From: Microvirga pakistanensis
Lineage (GTDB): Bacteria > Pseudomonadota > Alphaproteobacteria > Rhizobiales > Beijerinckiaceae
Direction of reading: 5' to 3'
Length of the DNA stretch: 64,000 bases
NCBI RefSeq assembly: GCF_004458765.1
Contig: NZ_SPJX01000710.1
Location: 248,001-312,000 of the forward strand
This document shows, one piece after another, positions 19,807-29,831 of the stretch (position 1 is the first letter of the stretch; each line of letters opens with the position of its first letter). The notes under the pieces are model-generated. The model did not search any database, was not told the origin of the DNA, and was given only the letters and a program-made list of their open reading frames with translations. The translations under genes were made by a program, and so were the position numbers.

Positions 19807-20403
19807 TCACGCCTCCTCCGCCTTCTTCACCTCGTAGCGCAACAGCAGCGGTGTCTGCGCCAGCGCGAACACGATGGTGAGGGGCATGATGCCGAAGACC
19901 TTGAAGCTCACCCAGAAATCCGTGCTCTGCGTGCGCCAGACGATCTCGTTGAGCGCCGCGAGCGCGAAGAAGAAGAGGGCCCAGCGCAGCGTCAGCTTGC
20001 GCCAGCCTTCCTCCGTCAGCTCGAACATGCTGTCGAGAACGATGGCGAGCAGGGGCTTGCGGAAATAGAGGCCGCCCAGGAGGATCGCGCCGAACATCGT
20101 GTTCACGATGGTGGGCTTGAGCTTGATGAAGGTCTCGTCCTGAAGGACGAGCGTGAGCCCGCCGAACACCACCACCACGACGCCCGAGACCATGGGCATG
20201 ATCGGCAGCTTGCGCAGGAGCGCATAGGAGACGCCGAGCGCCAGGATCGTGGCGACGATGAAGAGGGCCGTCGCCGCGAAGATCCGCTGGCTCTCCGCAA
20301 AGCCGAACCGGTCCGCATAGGCGTTCGCGATGAAGAAGAGGGCGAGCGGCCCGAGTTCGAGGGCCAGCTTGAGAAGAGGGGGAAGGCGCTTTTCGTCGGT
20401 CAT
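19807..20403 (-). CDS. yciB: Inner-membrane septation protein A family (YciB/IspZ)
   Basis: 198 residues with five predicted membrane helices and the family N-terminus [40 protein letters not shown] is also conserved. The family affects cell envelope and septum formation; mechanism unsettled. The ATG overlaps the ftsY stop (ATGA), so the two genes are translationally coupled, as in other Rhizobiales. Confidence 0.93.
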   Translation of the reverse strand: MTDEKRLPPLLKLALELGPLALFFIANAYADRFGFAESQRIFAATALFIVATILALGVSYALLRKLPIMPMVSGVVVVVFGGLTLVLQDETFIKLKPTIVNTMFGAILLGGLYFRKPLLAIVLDSMFELTEEGWRKLTLRWALFFFALAALNEIVWRTQSTDFWVSFKVFGIMPLTIVFALAQTPLLLRYEVKKAEEA

Positions 20404-21770
20404 GAGCTTGCTTCTATCCCGGCAATGGCTCTCGCGAAATCCCCTGCGGTGAAAGGCTCCAGATCCTCCACCCCCTCGCCGACCCCGATGAAATGGACGG
20501 GCAGGCCGAACTTGGCGGCGAGCGCCACCAGAATGCCGCCGCGCGCCGTGCCGTCGAGCTTGGTCATCACGAGGCCCGTCACGCCCGCCGCCTTCTGGAA
20601 CAGCTCGACCTGGCTCACGGCGTTCTGGCCCACGGTGGCGTCGAGCACGAGGAGCGTGGCATGGGGCGCGCTCGCGTCGAACTTTTTGACCACGCGCACG
20701 ATCTTCTCGAGCTCGGCCATGAGCCCGGCCTTGTTCTGAAGCCGGCCCGCCGTGTCGATGAGCAGCACGTCCGTGCCGTTGGCCTTGGCCTCCTGAAGGG
20801 CGTCGAAGGCGAGGCCCGCCGCATCCGCGCCCTGCTCGCGGGCGAGAACCGGCGCCCCGACCCGCTCGCCCCAGACCTTGAGCTGCTCGATGGCGGCGGC
20901 CCGGAAGGTGTCGCCGGCCGCCAGCATGACCTTGAGGCCCTGGCTGCGGAACTTCTGCGAGAGCTTGCCGATCGTGGTGGTTTTCCCCGCGCCGTTCACG
21001 CCCACCATGAGGATCACGAAGGGTTTCCGGGTCCGGTCGATGGTGAGCGCCTGGGCCACCGGCTGAAGCGTCCTCTCCACTTCGCTCGCCAGGATGGTCC
21101 GCACCTCCTGGGGCGAGATCTCCTTGTTGTAGCGGCCGGCCGAGATCGCCTCCGTGATCCGCATGGCGGTGGGCACGCCGAGATCGGCCTGGATCAGGGC
21201 GTCCTCCAGATCCTGGAGGGTGGCCTCGTCGAGCTTGCGCTTGGTGAAGAGCCCCGTGACGCTCTCCGACAGGGACGAGGAGGTGCGGCGCATGCCCTCG
21301 GTCAGGCGCTGCCACCAGCCCCGTTTCTCCGCCGGAGCGGGCTGCGCAGGAGCAGCCTGGGTCCCAGAAGCCTGGGTCTCGGGGGCAGGAGAGGCCTCGA
21401 GAGCCGGGGGAGGCGGATCGTTCGGCTCGGCCACGTCCGCGCGCGGTTCGGGGCCCGTCTCGGTCTCGATGCGCGGGATCGGCTCCTTCGGATTGCCGCC
21501 CTCGGGATCGATCGTTTCCACGGGCTGCAGGTCGGCGCCCGCGAGCTCGGCCGGCACCTTGCGCTCCTCGGGCGTGTCGGGAGAGGCAGCCGTCACCGTG
21601 GAGGGCGCGGCCGCCAGATCATCCGCGCCCGTGGCAGGCGGGGAAGGCATCGCCTCCGGCTCGCCCCCGGCCTGCGGCGTCTCCGGCGCGGACTCGGGGT
21701 GGGTATCGGGAGTGGTCTCGGCCTTGCGCCCGAAGAGGCGGGAGAAGAAACCGGGCTTGTTCTCGGCCAT
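20400..21770 (-). CDS. ftsY: Signal recognition particle receptor FtsY
   Basis: 456 residues. Residues 1-160 are an acidic, Pro/Ala/Glu-rich A domain that begins [16 protein letters not shown], an amphipathic membrane-targeting helix. The NG domain follows, with P-loop [23 protein letters not shown], and [13 protein letters not shown]. FtsY docks ribosome-SRP complexes at the membrane. Its partner Ffh is encoded at 30480 in this window. Four-base overlap with yciB. Confidence 0.97.
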   Translation of the reverse strand: MAENKPGFFSRLFGRKAETTPDTHPESAPETPQAGGEPEAMPSPPATGADDLAAAPSTVTAASPDTPEERKVPAELAGADLQPVETIDPEGGNPKEPIPRIETETGPEPRADVAEPNDPPPPALEASPAPETQASGTQAAPAQPAPAEKRGWWQRLTEGMRRTSSSLSESVTGLFTKRKLDEATLQDLEDALIQADLGVPTAMRITEAISAGRYNKEISPQEVRTILASEVERTLQPVAQALTIDRTRKPFVILMVGVNGAGKTTTIGKLSQKFRSQGLKVMLAAGDTFRAAAIEQLKVWGERVGAPVLAREQGADAAGLAFDALQEAKANGTDVLLIDTAGRLQNKAGLMAELEKIVRVVKKFDASAPHATLLVLDATVGQNAVSQVELFQKAAGVTGLVMTKLDGTARGGILVALAAKFGLPVHFIGVGEGVEDLEPFTAGDFARAIAGIEASS

Positions 21771-21835
21771 GCTGTGCTTTGCCTCGTCAACGCTTGTGCT
21801 TGATTTAACGCGCCTGCCTCGATAGCCGAGGCATC

Positions 21836-22537
21836 ATGAATGCGGAAGAGATAGTGTCCCGTCTGCTCTATCGCGATGCCCTGATGCTCGTGATCGACAA
21901 ACCCGCCGGCCTGCCGGTGCATCCCGGTCCCAAGGGCGGGGAGACCTTGTTTCATCATCTCGACTCCTTGCGCTTCGGCCTGCCCCGCCGTCCGGAAGCC
22001 GCGCATCGTCTCGACAAGGACACCTCCGGCTGCCTGATCCTGGGCCGCCACCCGAAGGCCATCGCCCGCCTCAACGAGCTGTTCCGTCGAAACGAGGTCG
22101 ACAAGGTCTATTGGGCGGTGGTCGAGGGCGGACCTCACGAGGAGGAGGGCGAGATCGATCTTCCGCTTGCGCCGAAATCGCCGGATCGCGGCTGGTGGAT
22201 GAAGGTGGACCCGAAGGGCCAGCCCTCGCTCACCCGGTGGCGGGTGCTGGGGCGCGGGGAGGGTCTGACCCTGCTCGAGCTGCGGCCCGTCACCGGCCGC
22301 ACCCATCAGCTGCGCGTCCATTGCGCGGCCATGAACTTCCCGATCCTGGGCGATCCCATCTACGGCACCGCGCCGCGCTTTCACGGCCCGGGCCTGCATC
22401 TTCATGCGCGCAGCGTGAGCGTGCCGCTCTACCCGAAGAAGCCGCCGATCCTCGTGGAGGCTCCGGTGCCGGAGCACATGCGCGCGCAGGTAACGATGTG
22501 TGGCGCCCTGCCGGAGAATCCGGACGATCCGGCGTGA
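21836..22537 (+). CDS. RluA family RNA pseudouridine synthase
   Basis: 233 residues, catalytic domain only, without an S4 domain. The catalytic Asp60 lies in HRLDKDTSGCLILGR; LVIDKPAGLPVHPG, RPVTGRTHQLRVH and LGDPIYG are family blocks. The absence of S4 and the short length resemble RluA or TruC-like members, but the target uridine (rRNA or tRNA) cannot be assigned. It is divergent from ftsY and lies between ftsY and mtaB, which are often close neighbours. Confidence 0.93.
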   Translation: MNAEEIVSRLLYRDALMLVIDKPAGLPVHPGPKGGETLFHHLDSLRFGLPRRPEAAHRLDKDTSGCLILGRHPKAIARLNELFRRNEVDKVYWAVVEGGPHEEEGEIDLPLAPKSPDRGWWMKVDPKGQPSLTRWRVLGRGEGLTLLELRPVTGRTHQLRVHCAAMNFPILGDPIYGTAPRFHGPGLHLHARSVSVPLYPKKPPILVEAPVPEHMRAQVTMCGALPENPDDPA

Positions 22538-22555
22538 TGAGCGAAATGCTTCGTT

Positions 22556-22592
22556 CGTCTTGGCCGTCCCCGGACCAAGTCCGGGGATGACG
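22556..22592. repeat. Family A palindromic repeat (copy 3, half unit)
   Basis: A short copy: GTCTTGGCCGTCCCCGGACC, then AAGTCCGGGGATGACG, retaining only the outer arm (TCCCCGGAC/GTCCGGGGA). It lies between convergent genes and may act as a transcription end. Confidence 0.65.
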
Positions 22593-22630
22593 GGAAAGAC
22601 CTTTCAGCACCGGGATCATGATGCGGCCTG

Positions 22631-23884
22631 CTATGCGGCCAGCAATTCCTTGCCGTCGTGGCCCGTGATGGTGACGGGCACGATCTCTCCGGGTTTCACC
22701 TCGCCTGAAAAGCGCACGAGCGTGAAGCCTTCGGTGCGGCCGAGCTGGTTCGTCTCGATCAGCACGTTGCGGCGCGCCCCGACCTCCTCGGCGAGATGTT
22801 TGAGCAGCGCGGCCTCGCCCTTCTCGCGCAGGCGACGGGCCCGATCCTTCACGACGTCGCGCTGTACCTGCGGCATGCGCGCGGCGGGCGTTCCGGGACG
22901 GGGAGAGAAGGGGAAGACGTGGAGATGCGTGAGGCCGCATTCGTCGACGATGTCGAGGGAGCGGGAGAACATCTCCTCTGTTTCCGTCGGGAATCCCGCG
23001 ATGATGTCCGCCCCGAACACCATGTCGGGACGAAGCCGCTTCACCTGCGCGCAGAACGCGATGGCGTCGTCCCGCAGGTGGCGGCGCTTCATGCGCTTGA
23101 GGATCATGTCGTCGCCCGCCTGCAGCGAGAGATGCAGATGCGGCATCAGACGGCTCTCGTTGGCGATGGCGTCGAGCAGGTCGTCGTCCGCCTCCACCGA
23201 GTCGATGGAGGAGATGCGAAGGCGCTCCAGCTCCGGCACGTGGCGCAACAGGCTCTTCACCATCGTGCCGAGCTTCGGCTCGCCGGGAAGATCCTTGCCG
23301 TAGCTCGTGATGTCCACGCCGGTGAGCACCACTTCCCGCGAGCCGTGCTCCACGAGATTGCGCACCTGCTCAACCACCGCGCCCATGGGCACCGAGCGGG
23401 AATTGCCGCGGCCGTAGGGAATGATGCAGAAGGTGCAGCGATGGTCGCAGCCGTTCTGCACCTGCACGAAGGCGCGCGTGCGCCCGCGCATGCCGTCGAT
23501 GAGATGCACGGCGGTTTCCTTCACCGCCATGATGTCGTTGACGAGAACCTTCTCGCTCTGGCCGACGCCGAAATCGCGCATGGCGCTCCAGGTCTCGGCC
23601 TTCATCTTCTCATGGTTGCCGAGAACCTGGGACACCTCCGGCATCGACGCGAAGGTTTGCGGCTCCACCTGAGCGGCGCAGCCCGTCACGACGATGCGCG
23701 CATCGGGTTTCTCGCGGGCGATCCTGCGGATGGACTGGCGCGCCTGGCGCGTCGCCTCGGAGGTGACCGCGCAGGTGTTGACGATGATGACCTCGCCCAA
23801 CCCCGCATCCTCCGCGTGGCGCTGCATCGCCTCGGACTCGTAGGTGTTGAGACGGCAGCCGAAGGTGACCACTTCCACCGCCAT
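22631..23884 (-). CDS. mtaB: tRNA methylthiotransferase MtaB
   Basis: 417 residues. The N-terminal UPF0004 domain supplies three cysteines (TFGCRLNTYE, VNTCAVT, TGCAAQ), the radical-SAM domain has CDHRCTFCIIPYGRG (Cx3Cx2C), and a C-terminal TRAM domain follows. MtaB converts t6A to ms2t6A at position 37 of tRNAs. The subfamily is set by the RLNTYES motif (MiaB and RimO differ). The start at 23884 overlaps the dapF stop (ATGA). Confidence 0.95.
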   Translation of the reverse strand: MAVEVVTFGCRLNTYESEAMQRHAEDAGLGEVIIVNTCAVTSEATRQARQSIRRIAREKPDARIVVTGCAAQVEPQTFASMPEVSQVLGNHEKMKAETWSAMRDFGVGQSEKVLVNDIMAVKETAVHLIDGMRGRTRAFVQVQNGCDHRCTFCIIPYGRGNSRSVPMGAVVEQVRNLVEHGSREVVLTGVDITSYGKDLPGEPKLGTMVKSLLRHVPELERLRISSIDSVEADDDLLDAIANESRLMPHLHLSLQAGDDMILKRMKRRHLRDDAIAFCAQVKRLRPDMVFGADIIAGFPTETEEMFSRSLDIVDECGLTHLHVFPFSPRPGTPAARMPQVQRDVVKDRARRLREKGEAALLKHLAEEVGARRNVLIETNQLGRTEGFTLVRFSGEVKPGEIVPVTITGHDGKELLAA

Positions 23885-24780
23885 CACGCCGCTCCCGCGA
23901 ACAGGGCAGGGGAGAGGAAGCCTTCGTGCTCGAGTTCCGTCGCGCCGGTCATGAGCACGTGTCCGTCGCTCTCGCGCCATTCGATCACGAGATCGCCGCC
24001 GGGCAGGGTGACCGTGGCCTTGCGGCCGGTCAGCCCCTTGCGGGCTCCCGCCACCAGGGTGGCGCAGGCGGCCGAGCCGCAGGCCCGGGTCGCGCCCGCG
24101 CCGCGCTCCCACACCCGCAGGATCACATGATCCGGTCTCTCGACCTGGGCGAAGGAGATATTGGCCCGCTCGGGGAAAACCGGGTCGTGCTCCAGCATCG
24201 GGCCGATGGCGGCCAAATCGTAGGCGGCCGCGTTCCTCACCCAGAAAATCGCGTGCGGGTTGCCCATGCCGATGGCGGACGGGTTCTCGAGCTCCGGCGC
24301 TTCCGGCAGATGCGTGTCCAGCGCGATGGCGCGGGTGTCCGGATAAGGATCGCGCAGGGGAATCTCGTTCCACGCCAGGCGCGGCGGACCCATGTCGACG
24401 GTGAACGTGGTGTCGGAGACTTGGCTCACCGGCAGAAGGCCCGCCCTCGTCTCGAGCACCAGCCCCCGGCCTGCCGGGCGGCTCATGACCGGATCGGTCA
24501 GCATGGCCCAGGCGACGCAGCGGGTGCCGTTGCCACAGGCGCCCGATTCCGAGCCGTCCGTGTTGTAGATGCGCATGAAGGCGTCCGTGCCCGGGGAGAC
24601 AGGATCGTGCAGCACCATCAGCTGGTCGAAGCGCGAGCGGGGATCGGCCGCGATGGCGCGCGCTTCCACGGCGCTCACCACATGGGCCGAGCCGCGCAGA
24701 TCCAGCACGGTGATCTCGTTGCCGAGACCGTTCATCTTCAGGAAACGGTGGTTCGCAAGGGGGCTCATCGTGACGCTCAT
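23884..24780 (-). CDS. dapF: Diaminopimelate epimerase
   Basis: About 298 residues with the two catalytic cysteines in [12 protein letters not shown] (about residue 82) and [11 protein letters not shown]. It interconverts LL- and meso-diaminopimelate for peptidoglycan and lysine. Starts at 24780 ([13 protein letters not shown]) or 24768 (MSPLANHRF) are both possible; neither has a clear ribosome-binding site. Coupled by ATGA to mtaB. asd, another lysine-pathway gene, is at 49926. Confidence 0.95.
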   Translation of the reverse strand: MSVTMSPLANHRFLKMNGLGNEITVLDLRGSAHVVSAVEARAIAADPRSRFDQLMVLHDPVSPGTDAFMRIYNTDGSESGACGNGTRCVAWAMLTDPVMSRPAGRGLVLETRAGLLPVSQVSDTTFTVDMGPPRLAWNEIPLRDPYPDTRAIALDTHLPEAPELENPSAIGMGNPHAIFWVRNAAAYDLAAIGPMLEHDPVFPERANISFAQVERPDHVILRVWERGAGATRACGSAACATLVAGARKGLTGRKATVTLPGGDLVIEWRESDGHVLMTGATELEHEGFLSPALFAGAA

Positions 24781-24942
24781 GAGCCGTATATGGCCGAAAA
24801 CGCGCAAAACCGCGAGAGGGGATCTCGGCCTGCTACCATCCGTCCTCCACAGAGGGCTCCGGAGTCCCTCGCGACGGGACGAAAACGCCCCTATGCTCCG
24901 GCCTGTGATCCCTTCGTGATTCGAGGCTTAAGGCACTCTCCC

Positions 24943-25656
24943 ATGCGGCTGCGCTCCTCCACCATCGTTCTTGTGCTGGCCCTCTGCTCGGGCGTGGCTC
25001 TGGCGCAGACGCCGCCGGCCGCGGGCCCGTCTCCGGCCGATCCTGCGCCTGCCCCGGCGGCCCAGGCTCCTGCTCCGGCCTCGCCCCAGCCACAGCCCTT
25101 GGCGCCCGCTCCGGAAACGCCGGCTCCGGCAACCCCCGCACCCGCGCAGGATGCCGCGCGCACGACGCTCTTCCCCAACCCGAGCGATCCCACGGGCGTC
25201 GAGGAAGGAGTTCTCACGGCGAAGCCCGCCGCGATCCTGTCCGGCATCAGCACCTGGGACGAGGCTTTCACCAATCTCAGGGATGCCGTCGCCAAGCTCG
25301 ACGGCGAGTTGAAGAAGGCCGGCATCGCGCCGGCCGGGCGTCCGCTCACGGTCTTCGTGGACACGGACGACAACGGCTTCAAATACGAGGCGATGATCCC
25401 GGTGGCCCAGGTGCCGGAGGGCAAGACCGAACTCACGCCGGAGATCAAGTTCGGCAAGACGCCGGACGGCAAGGCGCTCCGCTTCGTGCACAAGGACGCC
25501 TATGACGAGATCGACGGCACCTACGAGACGATCACGGCCTATCTCGATATCAAGGAGATCGTCGCCAAGGACGCCTTCATCGAGGAATACGTGAGCGAGT
25601 TCACCGACGCGCAGGACACGGACTTCGAGGTGAACATCTACGTTCAGCCCAAGTGA
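24943..25656 (+). CDS. Exported GyrI-like (effector-binding) domain protein
   Basis: 237 residues: signal peptide MRLRSSTIVLVLALCSGVALAQ, a long Pro/Ala linker to about residue 70, and a C-terminal GyrI/AraC effector-binding-like domain. The latter shows RPLTVFVDTDDNGFKYEAMIPV, the VHKDAYDEIDGTYETIT helix (compare VHxGPYDEI in the family) and a closing DFEVNIYVQPK strand. This fold normally binds small hydrophobic ligands in cytoplasmic regulators; here it is predicted periplasmic or lipid-linked outside. The TGA overlaps an in-frame GTG for the next gene (GTGA), suggesting coupling. Function unknown. Confidence 0.8.
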   Translation: MRLRSSTIVLVLALCSGVALAQTPPAAGPSPADPAPAPAAQAPAPASPQPQPLAPAPETPAPATPAPAQDAARTTLFPNPSDPTGVEEGVLTAKPAAILSGISTWDEAFTNLRDAVAKLDGELKKAGIAPAGRPLTVFVDTDDNGFKYEAMIPVAQVPEGKTELTPEIKFGKTPDGKALRFVHKDAYDEIDGTYETITAYLDIKEIVAKDAFIEEYVSEFTDAQDTDFEVNIYVQPK

Positions 25657-25694
25657 TCCCAAGTACCCAGGCAATCCCAAATCATGACCCCTCG

Positions 25695-26366
25695 ATGATC
25701 GCTCTTTTCGACCTCGACGGAACCCTGACCGACCCGAAGGCCGGCATCACCCGCTCCATCCAATATGCGCTCGAAAGGCTGGGCCGGCCCGTGCCGGAAG
25801 CGGACGCACTGACATGGATGATCGGGCCGCCGTTGATTGCGGGTTTCACGCGGCTTCTCGGCGGGCCCGAGGAGGCTCCCGAGGCGCTGCGCCTCTATCG
25901 CGAGCGCTTCAGCGACGTGGGCCTGTTCGAGAACGAGGTGTACCCCGACATCCCGGCTGCTCTCGAGGCTCTGCAGAAGGCCCGAGTTCAGCTCTTCGTC
26001 GCCACCTCCAAGCCTCACGTCTTCGCCCGGCGGATCATCGACCATTTCGGCCTGTCGCCGTATTTCGACGAGGTTTATGGCTCGGAGCTCGATAACCGGA
26101 ATGCCGACAAGCGCGACCTGATCCGCCACATTCTCGACCGGGAACGCTTCGATCCCGCGGCGGCGGTCATGATCGGCGACAGGGAACACGATGCCATCGG
26201 AGCGCGGGCGAACCGCATCGCGGCCATCGGCGTGACCTGGGGCTACGGATCCCGGCAGGAGCTGTTGGATGCAGGCGTCGCCCGTCTCGTGGAGGAGCCC
26301 TGCGATCTTCCGGAAGCGGCTCTTACCCTGGCGGGGTCCACACTTCGCCCGGCCGCAAGGGCCTGA
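25695..26366 (+). CDS. HAD family hydrolase (phosphoglycolate phosphatase-like)
   Basis: 223 residues from the ATG at 25695, where the HAD motif I begins at once (MIALFDLDGTLTDPKAGI). Motif II is in FVATSKPH, motif III Lys in ADKRDLI, and motif IV is VMIGDREHDAIGA. A small alpha-helical cap (residues 15-80) marks the Gph/PGP subtype, which dephosphorylates small phosphate esters. An upstream GTG at 25653 overlapping the previous stop would add 14 residues. The last 44 bases overlap the convergent hydrolase gene. Confidence 0.88.
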   Translation: MIALFDLDGTLTDPKAGITRSIQYALERLGRPVPEADALTWMIGPPLIAGFTRLLGGPEEAPEALRLYRERFSDVGLFENEVYPDIPAALEALQKARVQLFVATSKPHVFARRIIDHFGLSPYFDEVYGSELDNRNADKRDLIRHILDRERFDPAAAVMIGDREHDAIGARANRIAAIGVTWGYGSRQELLDAGVARLVEEPCDLPEAALTLAGSTLRPAARA

Positions 26367-27387
26367 ACCGGTCCGGAGAGATCTCCGCCGCCTGCAGGGC
26401 GTCCGCCAGTTCCCGAGGCGGCTCGTCGACTCCCTCGTTGGTGAGGCGGAAGGTGCCCCAATGGTGTCCAAGCGCCTGCTCGGGCTCGACGATCTGGAAC
26501 ACCTTCACGGCATCCTCGGGATTCATGTGCTGCGGCTCCATGAACCAGCGAGGCTCATAGGCCCCGATGGGCAGGTGGGCGAGCCGGATCCGGCCGAAGC
26601 GCTCGCGCACCGTTTGGAAGATCCTGCCGTCCCCGAAGCCCGTATCGCCGATGTGATAGATCGTGCCGGTCGGCGTCGTGATCACGAAGGCGCACCAGAG
26701 CGCCATGCGCCGGTCGTTGATGCCCCGCGCCGACCAGTGATAGGCGGGCTCCAGATGCACGGTGACGCCGTTCCCGAGGTCGACCGATCCGCCCCAGTCC
26801 CGCGTCTCCACAGTAATGTCCGGGTGCTCCGCCCGGATCACCGCATCGTTGCCGAGCGGCGCGATGAAACGCGGGCGGTGGCGATGCCAGAGGCGGCCCA
26901 AGGTCTCGATATCGAGATGATCGTAATGGTTGTGCGTGATCAGCACCGCATGGATCAGCGGCAGATCCTCGAAGGCGATGCCGGGCGGATTGACCCGCCG
27001 GGGACCTGAGAACGATACCGGGCTTGCCCGCTCGGAAAAGACCGGATCGATGAGAAGGTTGAGCCCCGCCACCTGAACCAGGAACGAGGCATGGCCGATC
27101 AGCACCGCGCGCAGGCCCTTGGAGGCCGGCGGCGGCCTGTCCCGAAAAGGGCTCGGAAAACTCTCCGGCCAGGCCTTTCTGCCGCCGCCGAGCTGCCAGC
27201 GGAGCAATTCGACGAATCCCTTGTCCTGCGGCTGGCCCGGCGAGAAGAAGCGTACCCCGTCGAAATGATCCGTGACGGGACCCTGGTAATAGCGGTTCGT
27301 GGCGCGCGCGGCCGTCATCCAGCCGATGAGACCAGTGGCGGCCAGAGCGGGAACGCTTAAGGATTTCAGAAGGGTGCGGCGGTTCAT
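26323..27387 (-). CDS. Tat-exported metallo-beta-lactamase-fold hydrolase
   Basis: 354 residues. The N-terminus MNRRTLLKSLSVPALAATGL has a twin-arginine signal. The metal site is HNHYDHLD (HxHxDH), with GHASFLVQVAGLNLLIDPVFSE upstream and GDTGFGDGR, HHWGTF later. This pattern resembles NAPE-phospholipase D/UlaG-type lactonases (beta-lactamase superfamily 2). Substrate unknown; location periplasmic by inference. Its 3' end overlaps the HAD gene by 44 bases. Confidence 0.88.
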   Translation of the reverse strand: MNRRTLLKSLSVPALAATGLIGWMTAARATNRYYQGPVTDHFDGVRFFSPGQPQDKGFVELLRWQLGGGRKAWPESFPSPFRDRPPPASKGLRAVLIGHASFLVQVAGLNLLIDPVFSERASPVSFSGPRRVNPPGIAFEDLPLIHAVLITHNHYDHLDIETLGRLWHRHRPRFIAPLGNDAVIRAEHPDITVETRDWGGSVDLGNGVTVHLEPAYHWSARGINDRRMALWCAFVITTPTGTIYHIGDTGFGDGRIFQTVRERFGRIRLAHLPIGAYEPRWFMEPQHMNPEDAVKVFQIVEPEQALGHHWGTFRLTNEGVDEPPRELADALQAAEISPDRFRPLRPGEVWTPPG

Positions 27388-27665
27388 GAGAGCTTTCGAG
27401 ATCGACGGGGCCGGAGATAAGCGCTCCGCTCCCGTAACGGCATTCAGGTTCAGCCTCAGATAACCGGGAATTCCCTGCAAGGTTCGGGCGAGGCGCGCTC
27501 TTGCACGCGCTCGGCAGATGAGGCCGCCCATCGGAGCCCCTCAGGGGGAGAGGCGCCGGATGGTTCCTCAGGCTCGAAAGCCAGTCCTGAACCTGGACTG
27601 CACCAGCCGCCATTCAAGCCTTGAAGGGAGGGCTGGCGGCCGTAACCATCCTGCCGGGCTTTCCC

Positions 27666-27995
27666 CTATTGGGCGGGTGGCGAACCGGCCGAATTGGGTC
27701 CCTGGACTCCGATGGATATCGATTGCGTTGGAGCGGCGGCGGGACCGCTGAGATAACGCTTCGTCACTCTGTCCACCTGCTGGCCGTTTCCGGTGATGCG
27801 GGTATTCCCTGAGCTGCGCGGCCAAGGGTCGTCGATATGCACGACCATGTTGTGCGCCTGCGCGTCTCCGGCGGCCGACGTGATCGTATCCCGGTGCTTC
27901 ACGTAATCCGCGCATGCGCCGAGTGCGAGCATGGGCAGGAGCCCCGCGCAGGTGATGAGCGGGATCTTAGCGTTTGACGATTTTCTTGCGGACAT
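27666..27995 (-). CDS. Small putative lipoprotein
   Basis: 109 residues with a lipobox-like LALGAC (Cys28) after a hydrophobic stretch, then ADYVKHRDTITSAAGDA and a DDPWPRSSGNTR motif followed by a KRYL segment. I recall similar small lipoproteins with a GAGDA...DPWP pattern in Rhizobiales, without a known role. The frame starts at an ATG at 27995, downstream of a shorter TTG-start frame at 27967-28155 on the same strand whose reality is doubtful. Confidence 0.6.
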   Translation of the reverse strand: MSARKSSNAKIPLITCAGLLPMLALGACADYVKHRDTITSAAGDAQAHNMVVHIDDPWPRSSGNTRITGNGQQVDRVTKRYLSGPAAAPTQSISIGVQGPNSAGSPPAQ

Positions 27996-29072
27996 GGCTC
28001 TGCTCCGGCTTCAGCTCGACGATATGCCCATAGGGCCCGACAACGCCCGTTCCCTCGATGAAGCGGCGCTGCATGTCGCTGCTGACTTCCAGGTTTCCGA
28101 GCAGGAAGAATTCCGCGTCGTTGCTGGGCTTTGCAGCATCGAGCGGTGTGCGCAAGGGTTGCCCCGGCTTCGCGGGACGGACCAGATGGGGCGTGACCTA
28201 TACGCATGGCCTTCTCCAATGCTTGTGCATCGCTGCATGTGCAAATTGCTCATGAAGAGCAGGCTCGAACATCCGGAAGTGCACCATGCCGAGCGCGTTC
28301 TTAGGATGTGCATTCAGATAACGATAAACTGTTATAATGTTTTAAAGGGCAAACACAAACGATCCGTTGCCGCCGCTGTCGCCTTGGCGGTAGAAAACGG
28401 CCAAGGCGCTCCCGCCTGAAGCATTGCAGAAAGCGTAACAAGTATTCCAGATGTTGTTGCGATGAGCGAGGCTTTAAAGCTCAGTACAGGCGCGCGGCTG
28501 AGATTATTGAGGCATAGCAAGAACTTATTACGATGGTATGCATGTTTTCCCATAGGCGCGAAAGCCGGGCTCCTGGCGATCTTGCCGTAACGTGATCATT
28601 GCAGCGCTGGAAAGTCGATTGTGCATGAATGCAAATTTATATCATTAGAAAAAGGGCTGCTTAAGAGCAGGCGGCACAGCGCCACATAGCTTTCGACAGC
28701 CCCGGAACCTGTCATTCGAGCTGAGAAACTCGCCTCCCAATGCGGCTTGAGCCACCTTGGACGGAACCGGGCGAGCTTCGGCCGCAAGTCCAGACACACC
28801 ATCGGGAAAACCGCTCATTCACGACAGCCGATGAAGCGGATTCAAGGGCGGCACCTGTCTCCCGGCGCTGGCCAGCACAAAACAGCAGTTTGCTTCTGTG
28901 CAGGCAATGCCGGGAGGCGGGGCGTTCCTTCGTGGCGGATCTTGGCTAGCTCCCAACAACAGGGTCAGGACAATTTAAGCTTAACATTCTCTTTACATGA
29001 AATGTCCCATCATAACGTTGCTGCGGCATCTTGCGGCAGCGGGTGTGGCTTGCCGAACAAAGAAGAACCCCG
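27996..29072. other. Gene-poor, lower-GC region
   Basis: About 1.1 kb without a gene I can defend. GC content falls noticeably between about 28300 and 29000. Features seen: ATAAC-N8-GTTAT at about 28318-28336 overlapping TATAAT (28333-28338), a possible -10 without a good -35; CTTTACATG at about 28990 upstream of the porin gene. The open frames at 27931-28419 (+), 28332-28553 (-) and 27967-28155 (-) lack family signatures. The last part must hold the porin promoter. Confidence 0.55.
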
Positions 29073-29831
29073 ATGGACATGATCAAGATCGCGGCCCTGA
29101 CCGGCCTCTTCGCCGCAACAGCTTCGGCAGCCGGCGCTGCCGACCTCTCCCAGGCGTTCCTGTCATCCTCTTCGGTGATACGCGACAGCCGAGCTAGCTC
29201 CCTCGGCTGGTATCTGCGGGGCCAAGTCGGCTATGTGGACTACAGGCGTCCCGACGCGAAGTTTAAGGTTGGGTCTCTCGAGAACGATTTCACCTCGGAA
29301 AGCCTCGGCAATGCGGCCGCACTCGGCGTCGGTCTCGGCTATCGCTTCAATTCCAACGTCCGGGCGGACCTGACGCTGGACCATGCCTTCGACGCCCGCT
29401 TCAAAGGGGGGGCGCCTGCACCGACGCTGACCGGCGCGTTCGTGACCGACGAGGGTTCATTCCAGGGCTCGACCCTCATGGCCAACGGCTATTTGGATTT
29501 CAGGCCCATTCTGGGTTTCACGCCCTATATCGGGGCGGGTATCGGACTGGCGCGCAACACGCTCTCCGACGATGTGCGGACGATCCATGACGCGACCACG
29601 GGGATCGAAACCGTGGAGCGCTTTGCCGGCGGCAAAGATTTCAGTCTCGCTTGGGCCCTCATGGCCGGCGTCGGATATCAGCTTTCATCGAATTTCACGC
29701 TCGATCTCGGCTACCGCTATGTCATCCTCGGCGGCGTGAAAACACGCTCCTACGACGCCGGCACCGGCATCGAGGCGGATTTGATCGCCGCGCACGAGGT
29801 GCGGTTCGGCGTCCGATACAGCCTCAGGTGA
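29073..29831 (+). CDS. Outer-membrane beta-barrel protein (Omp25/opacity type)
   Basis: 252 residues: signal peptide MDMIKIAALTGLFAATASAAGAA, then alternating amphipathic strands with glycine/aromatic patterns: GWYLRGQVGYVDYR, ALGVGLGYRFNSNVRADLTLDH, LMANGYLDFRPILGFTPYIGAGIGLARN, NFTLDLGYRYVILG, ending EVRFGVRYSLR, with the expected C-terminal aromatic/basic barrel strand. Eight-stranded barrels of this kind are common structural or surface proteins in Rhizobiales. No partner genes. The start at 29073 is preferred for the clean signal peptide. Confidence 0.88.
   Translation: MDMIKIAALTGLFAATASAAGAADLSQAFLSSSSVIRDSRASSLGWYLRGQVGYVDYRRPDAKFKVGSLENDFTSESLGNAAALGVGLGYRFNSNVRADLTLDHAFDARFKGGAPAPTLTGAFVTDEGSFQGSTLMANGYLDFRPILGFTPYIGAGIGLARNTLSDDVRTIHDATTGIETVERFAGGKDFSLAWALMAGVGYQLSSNFTLDLGYRYVILGGVKTRSYDAGTGIEADLIAAHEVRFGVRYSLR

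Noticed and set aside
27931-28419. 162-codon plus-strand open frame
   Set aside because: Crosses the opposite-strand lipoprotein start region, has no recognisable motif, and its second half lies in low-GC non-coding-like DNA.
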